Assembly (NCBI GenBank): GCA_012727625.1
Contig: JAAYGP010000007.1
Span: forward strand, 1 to 17,776
DNA: 17,776 bases
Source of the DNA: Clostridiaceae bacterium
GTDB taxonomy: Bacteria; Bacillota; Clostridia; DSM-8532
Direction of reading: 5' to 3'
A program made the translations under genes and the position numbers. The notes beneath the pieces were generated by a model. It was not told the origin of the DNA. It ran no database searches and saw nothing but the letters and a program-made list of their open reading frames with translations. Shown one piece after another: positions 15,251 to 17,776 of the stretch (position 1 is the first letter of the stretch; every line of letters begins with the position of its first letter).

Positions 15251-15898
15251 ATGCCTGCGTTGTATTTTTATGTGCCAACTGAAAAACTGGAGGATGTTGT
15301 TGACTGCGGGTTGAAATTGTCCGAATGGAAGACAAGGCATCAGGCGACGTCATGGAATAGAATTGAAAGGCCTTGCTTTGTTGCCTGGCTTAATCCGAAT
15401 GATGACATAAGGCATAGGGACGAGCGGTATCAGTGTGTTAAACTCGATGTCCCGACAGATTATTGCGCGGTAGCGGACAGTGATTTATATTACCTCAGCC
15501 TTGAGCATGGCGAATTGAGGCAGGAATATATAAATACCATGGTGCCCCTTAATGATTATATCTTCGGAACTTTCAGACTGCCCGAATGTCTTGTTTTTGC
15601 GACTGTATTGCCGGATCAGATAAGGTGTCTGGGAAAGGGTATGGATGAGCCGATTTTATATGAAAATTCTGAGGTGCTTTATGTAAACAATATACTTGAG
15701 ACATATAACGACAGGTATGATGATTTTAACCAGGCTTTATTATACAGTTTTTTAACAATGCAGGAACAAAGCGGGTTGGTTTCATGCAAAAGAAGCAGTA
15801 ACAGGAAACTGGCTGTTTTTTATGACAGGGAAAACAACAGACGGGTAACTGTAAAAATACCGGATTTTGGTGAGTACCTCCTGAAAGGCAGCGAATAA
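15251..15898 (+). CDS. Uncharacterised protein, possible DarT-like ADP-ribosyltransferase fold
   Basis: 215 residues, no signal peptide or membrane segment. I do not recognise a named family with certainty. The order of elements recalls the DarT/DUF4433 ADP-ribosyltransferase fold: a first strand and helix LYFYVPTEKLEDVVDCGLKL (4-23), a CVKLDVPTDYCAVADSDLYY segment (62-81) like the strand before the DarT substrate loop, and FRLPECLVFATVLPDQIRC (108-126) where Glu112 could hold the catalytic position. It lacks the obvious DarT Arg/His signature, so activity is unproven. No DarG-like macrodomain antitoxin is next to it. The ATG has GGGAG five bases upstream. Its stop is one base before the birA start, so the two are translationally coupled. 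It may serve as a regulator or modifier related to biotin or the adjacent genes, but this is inferred only from position. Confidence 0.62.
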   Translation: MPALYFYVPTEKLEDVVDCGLKLSEWKTRHQATSWNRIERPCFVAWLNPNDDIRHRDERYQCVKLDVPTDYCAVADSDLYYLSLEHGELRQEYINTMVPLNDYIFGTFRLPECLVFATVLPDQIRCLGKGMDEPILYENSEVLYVNNILETYNDRYDDFNQALLYSFLTMQEQSGLVSCKRSSNRKLAVFYDRENNRRVTVKIPDFGEYLLKGSE

Positions 15899-15899
15899 A

Positions 15900-16928
15900 T
15901 TGAATACGAAAGATTTGATTTTAAAAAAATTAGTTGAAAACAAAGGAAAATTTATATCCGGTGAGTTTCTCAGACAAGATTTTGACATATCAAGAACTGC
16001 GGTATGGAAGCACATATTGAAACTTCGTGAGGACGGATATCAGATAGAGGCTGTTTCAAACAGGGGCTATTGCCTGCGGGACTTTCAGGATATATTCGAC
16101 AGAAGCGCAATTATCAGTCAGTTAAATACAAAACTTCTAGGGAAAAACCTTATTTTTCTGGATGAAGTTGACTCAACAAATAATGAGCTAAAGCGTCTTG
16201 CAGCAGCAGGCGCATCGGAAGGAACCACGGTAATTGCCAAAAAGCAGTTGGCAGGCAGGGGGCGCAGAGGAAGAGAATGGTTTTCAATAGATGAAAAGGG
16301 TATATATATGTCCGTTCTTCTGAAACCTGATATTGCCCCTGAAGAAGTGCAGGCTATTACATTGGCTGCTTCAAGCGCAGTATGCAAGGCTATAGATTCA
16401 TACACCCGTACAAAGCCTGGTATTAAATGGCCCAATGATATTTTACTTAACGGGAAAAAAGTTTGTGGTATTCTGACAGAACTATCAGCGGAACCCGACA
16501 AGATTAATTCAATTATCCTTGGAATTGGAATCAATGTATGCAGAAAACAGGAGGAATTTCCGGCGGAAATAAGTAAAATAGCCACATCCCTGAGTGAGCA
16601 TTCGGATTTTGAATTATCCCGGAGCAGGATAGTCGCGAAAGTGATTGAGGAAATTGAAGATTTATACATGGATTTCCTTGAAAAGGGAAGCACTGCTAAA
16701 TTCCTGAATATATGGAGGAGTTTTTCAGTTACACTGGGATGCGATATTTATATCTGCCAGGGGGATAAAAAATGGAAAGGCAAAGCGCTTGATGTACTTG
16801 ACAACGGTCACCTTCTGGTGGAAACAGCCGATGGGGAGCGGCAGGCAATTTCGTCGGGGGAAATATCCATAAGAAATGTATGTGGAAATATTACTTGGGG
16901 GAGGTACAGTAATGGCTCAAAGCAATAA
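15900..16928 (+). CDS. birA: Bifunctional biotin-protein ligase / biotin repressor BirA
   Basis: Attaches biotin to the acceptor lysine of biotin carboxyl carrier proteins by way of biotinyl-5'-AMP, and in its long form also represses biotin genes. 342 residues: N-terminal winged helix at about 1-60 (GEFLRQDFDISRTAVWKHIL), so this is the regulatory class II form; central ligase domain with LDEVDSTNNELKRL, the biotinyl-AMP loop GRGRRGREW near 119-127, KWPNDILLNGKKVCGIL and GIGINV; C-terminal SH3-like domain from about 285. The TTG at 15900 has AAAGG 11 bases upstream and lies one base after the upstream stop. The final residues overlap the start of the small gene at 16912 by 17 bases. An operator-like site exists at 13180-13220, 2.7 kb away. 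Confidence 0.95.
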   Translation: MNTKDLILKKLVENKGKFISGEFLRQDFDISRTAVWKHILKLREDGYQIEAVSNRGYCLRDFQDIFDRSAIISQLNTKLLGKNLIFLDEVDSTNNELKRLAAAGASEGTTVIAKKQLAGRGRRGREWFSIDEKGIYMSVLLKPDIAPEEVQAITLAASSAVCKAIDSYTRTKPGIKWPNDILLNGKKVCGILTELSAEPDKINSIILGIGINVCRKQEEFPAEISKIATSLSEHSDFELSRSRIVAKVIEEIEDLYMDFLEKGSTAKFLNIWRSFSVTLGCDIYICQGDKKWKGKALDVLDNGHLLVETADGERQAISSGEISIRNVCGNITWGRYSNGSKQ

Positions 16929-17220
16929 CATTAACAGTAATAACATAAAATATCAAAATAACAGGAATAATAAATCAAACAGCAACTATAAGAAAGGTGC
17001 CATGCAAAGAAATAAGAATCGTTCAAATTATCAAAAAAGTAACAGGAGTGAATACCAAAAAAGGACAAATCAAAAATACAGCCCGGAAAACAGGACGGCA
17101 AGGATTGTGAACCCAAAGCGGGAAGAATCTGTTGAAGATATAAGAATGGATATTGAAAAGCTTGAAAAGGACATTCAATTTGAAATAAAACAGATTCAAA
17201 GCATTAAACTGGGATTATAA
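16912..17220 (+). CDS. Small Asn/Lys-rich protein with C-terminal helix
   Basis: 102 residues. Residues 1 to about 65 are low complexity, dominated by Asn, Lys, Arg, Gln, Ser and Tyr (start MAQSNNINSNNIKYQNNRNN), strongly basic and probably disordered. Residues about 68-102 are acidic and predicted helical (EDIRMDIEKLEKDIQFEIKQ), perhaps a coiled coil. The ATG at 16912 has GGGGGAGG seven bases upstream; upstream codons in frame are overlap with birA. It overlaps the birA 3' end by 17 bases, so it is part of the birA operon, with coaX next. I know no function. A basic tail plus short coil could bind RNA, DNA or acidic surfaces; that is speculation. Confidence 0.75.
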   Translation: MAQSNNINSNNIKYQNNRNNKSNSNYKKGAMQRNKNRSNYQKSNRSEYQKRTNQKYSPENRTARIVNPKREESVEDIRMDIEKLEKDIQFEIKQIQSIKLGL

Positions 17221-17238
17221 TTTTCGTGTTTTCAGGCG

Positions 17239-17290
17239 GTGCAATATAAGGCTGTATAGGTTGTTGTAAGCTTTTTTACGCTTCGGGGCA
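17239..17290. repeat. Possible eroded third copy of the MITE-like repeat
   Basis: GTGCAATA, GCTGTATAG, GTT, AAGC, TTTTTT and ACGC occur in the same order and near the same spacing as in copy B at 14878-14942. The terminal arms are missing, so this is at best a fragment. The rest of the 196-base spacer before coaX shows nothing else I can support. Confidence 0.25.
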
Positions 17291-17416
17291 TTAAAGAAAG
17301 CTCTCCATTTGTGTAAAATCAACCTGTCTCAAAAGTTTATACAACCATGAGGCTTAACGCGCGTTTTTTGCCGGTCAATCCGACAGTTAATAAAAAGTAG
17401 CGGGCGGGTGAGGAAA

Positions 17417-17776
17417 ATGATAATGGCCATTGATGTCGGGAATACAAGCACAACTTTCGGTATATTCAATGGTGATGAACTCAAATACCACTGGCGCATT
17501 TCAACAAATTATCAAAGAACATCTGATGAAACAGGTTTGATATTTTTGTCATATTTCCAGCATGCCAATGTGGATGTCAAACAGATAAAGGATGTTATTA
17601 TATGCACAGTGGTTCCCACTTTCACACACACTCTTACAAACGCAGTCAAAAAATATTTATTAAAGGAACCAATTTTTGTTGGACCCGGGACAAAAACAGG
17701 TATAAACATAAAATATGAAGATCCGAGGGAAGTGGGTTCAGACAAGATTGTAAATGCTGTCGGCGCTATAAAGCTG
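17417..17776 (+). CDS. coaX: Type III pantothenate kinase, N-terminal part
   Basis: Phosphorylates pantothenate in the first committed step of coenzyme A synthesis. Only the first 120 codons are in the window; the frame is open at the right edge. The type III (ASKHA-fold) landmarks are clear: AIDVGNTSTTFGIF at 4-17 with the ATP-binding Asp-x-Gly-Asn-Thr, the CTVVP strand at about 62-66, FVGPGTKTGINIKYEDPREV around 90-109, then GSDKIVNAVGA, which forms part of the pantothenate site. GGGTGAGG lies at 17405-17412. The ATG at 17417 gives a typical N-terminus; the ATG at 17423 is also possible. It follows the birA operon by about 200 bases, so it may have its own promoter. Confidence 0.93.
   Translation, partial: MIMAIDVGNTSTTFGIFNGDELKYHWRISTNYQRTSDETGLIFLSYFQHANVDVKQIKDVIICTVVPTFTHTLTNAVKKYLLKEPIFVGPGTKTGINIKYEDPREVGSDKIVNAVGAIKL

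Noticed and set aside
16118..16693. Minus-strand open frame of 191 codons inside birA
   Set aside because: birA is unambiguous on the plus strand. The antisense frame has a composition typical of a reverse reading and no start signal.
17356..17369. AACGCGCGTT followed by T-run as a terminator
   Set aside because: The palindrome has no room for a loop, so only about three base pairs could form. It is not a convincing terminator.

Overview
The window looks like a chromosomal segment of an anaerobic clostridial Firmicute, possibly one of the cellulolytic Acetivibrio/Ruminiclostridium group (low confidence on genus). Reasons: strong AGGAG-type ribosome binding sites, frequent GTG/TTG starts, the COG1900-type homocysteine pathway found in anaerobes, a NarL-type two-component pair with a 7TM-type sensor, and a birA - small gene - coaX order. 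No rRNA, tRNA or CRISPR array was seen.

Layout. (1) 1-1042: decayed C-terminal part of a peptidase-U32 family protein, with an in-frame stop upstream and a one-base frameshift near the 3' end. (2) 1115-2830, plus strand: dUTPase, then a PepT-like M20 peptidase. (3) 2834-3820, minus strand: a divergent PRPP synthetase, convergent with the peptidase. (4) 3821-4302: gene-poor; holds one copy (A) of a palindromic MITE-like repeat. (5) 4303-7805, minus strand: a three-gene operon with a MotA/ExbB-type channel carrying a long cytoplasmic tail, a MotB-type stator protein with the transmembrane Asp and an OmpA domain, and a TPR-like protein. It resembles the ZorAB motor of Zorya defence, but no Zorya nuclease or helicase is present. 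This is the best candidate for an undescribed system. (6) 8082-10533, plus strand: homocysteine biosynthesis cluster (COG1900, NIL-ferredoxin, UPF0280/COG2122). (7) 10610-13047, plus strand: histidine kinase and LuxR-type response regulator. (8) 13048-13320: convergent spacer with two perfect inverted repeats, one very like a BirA operator. (9) 13321-14706, minus strand: uncharacterised 461-residue protein with two helix-turn-helix-like segments and internal repeats. (10) 14707-15250: repeat copy B, in inverted orientation to A, and a promoter whose -10 lies in a 24-bp perfect palindrome. (11) 15251-17776, plus strand: a possible ADP-ribosyltransferase-fold protein one base upstream of birA, a small Asn/Lys-rich protein, and the start of coaX.

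How they work together. dut, prs, birA and coaX are nucleotide and cofactor housekeeping genes. The homocysteine cluster would form homocysteine from aspartate semialdehyde and sulfide. The MotA/MotB-like pair predicts an ion-driven rotary complex in the membrane that holds peptidoglycan with its OmpA domain and signals through a cytoplasmic tail. The functions of the TPR protein, the 461-residue protein and the birA-linked protein are not known.
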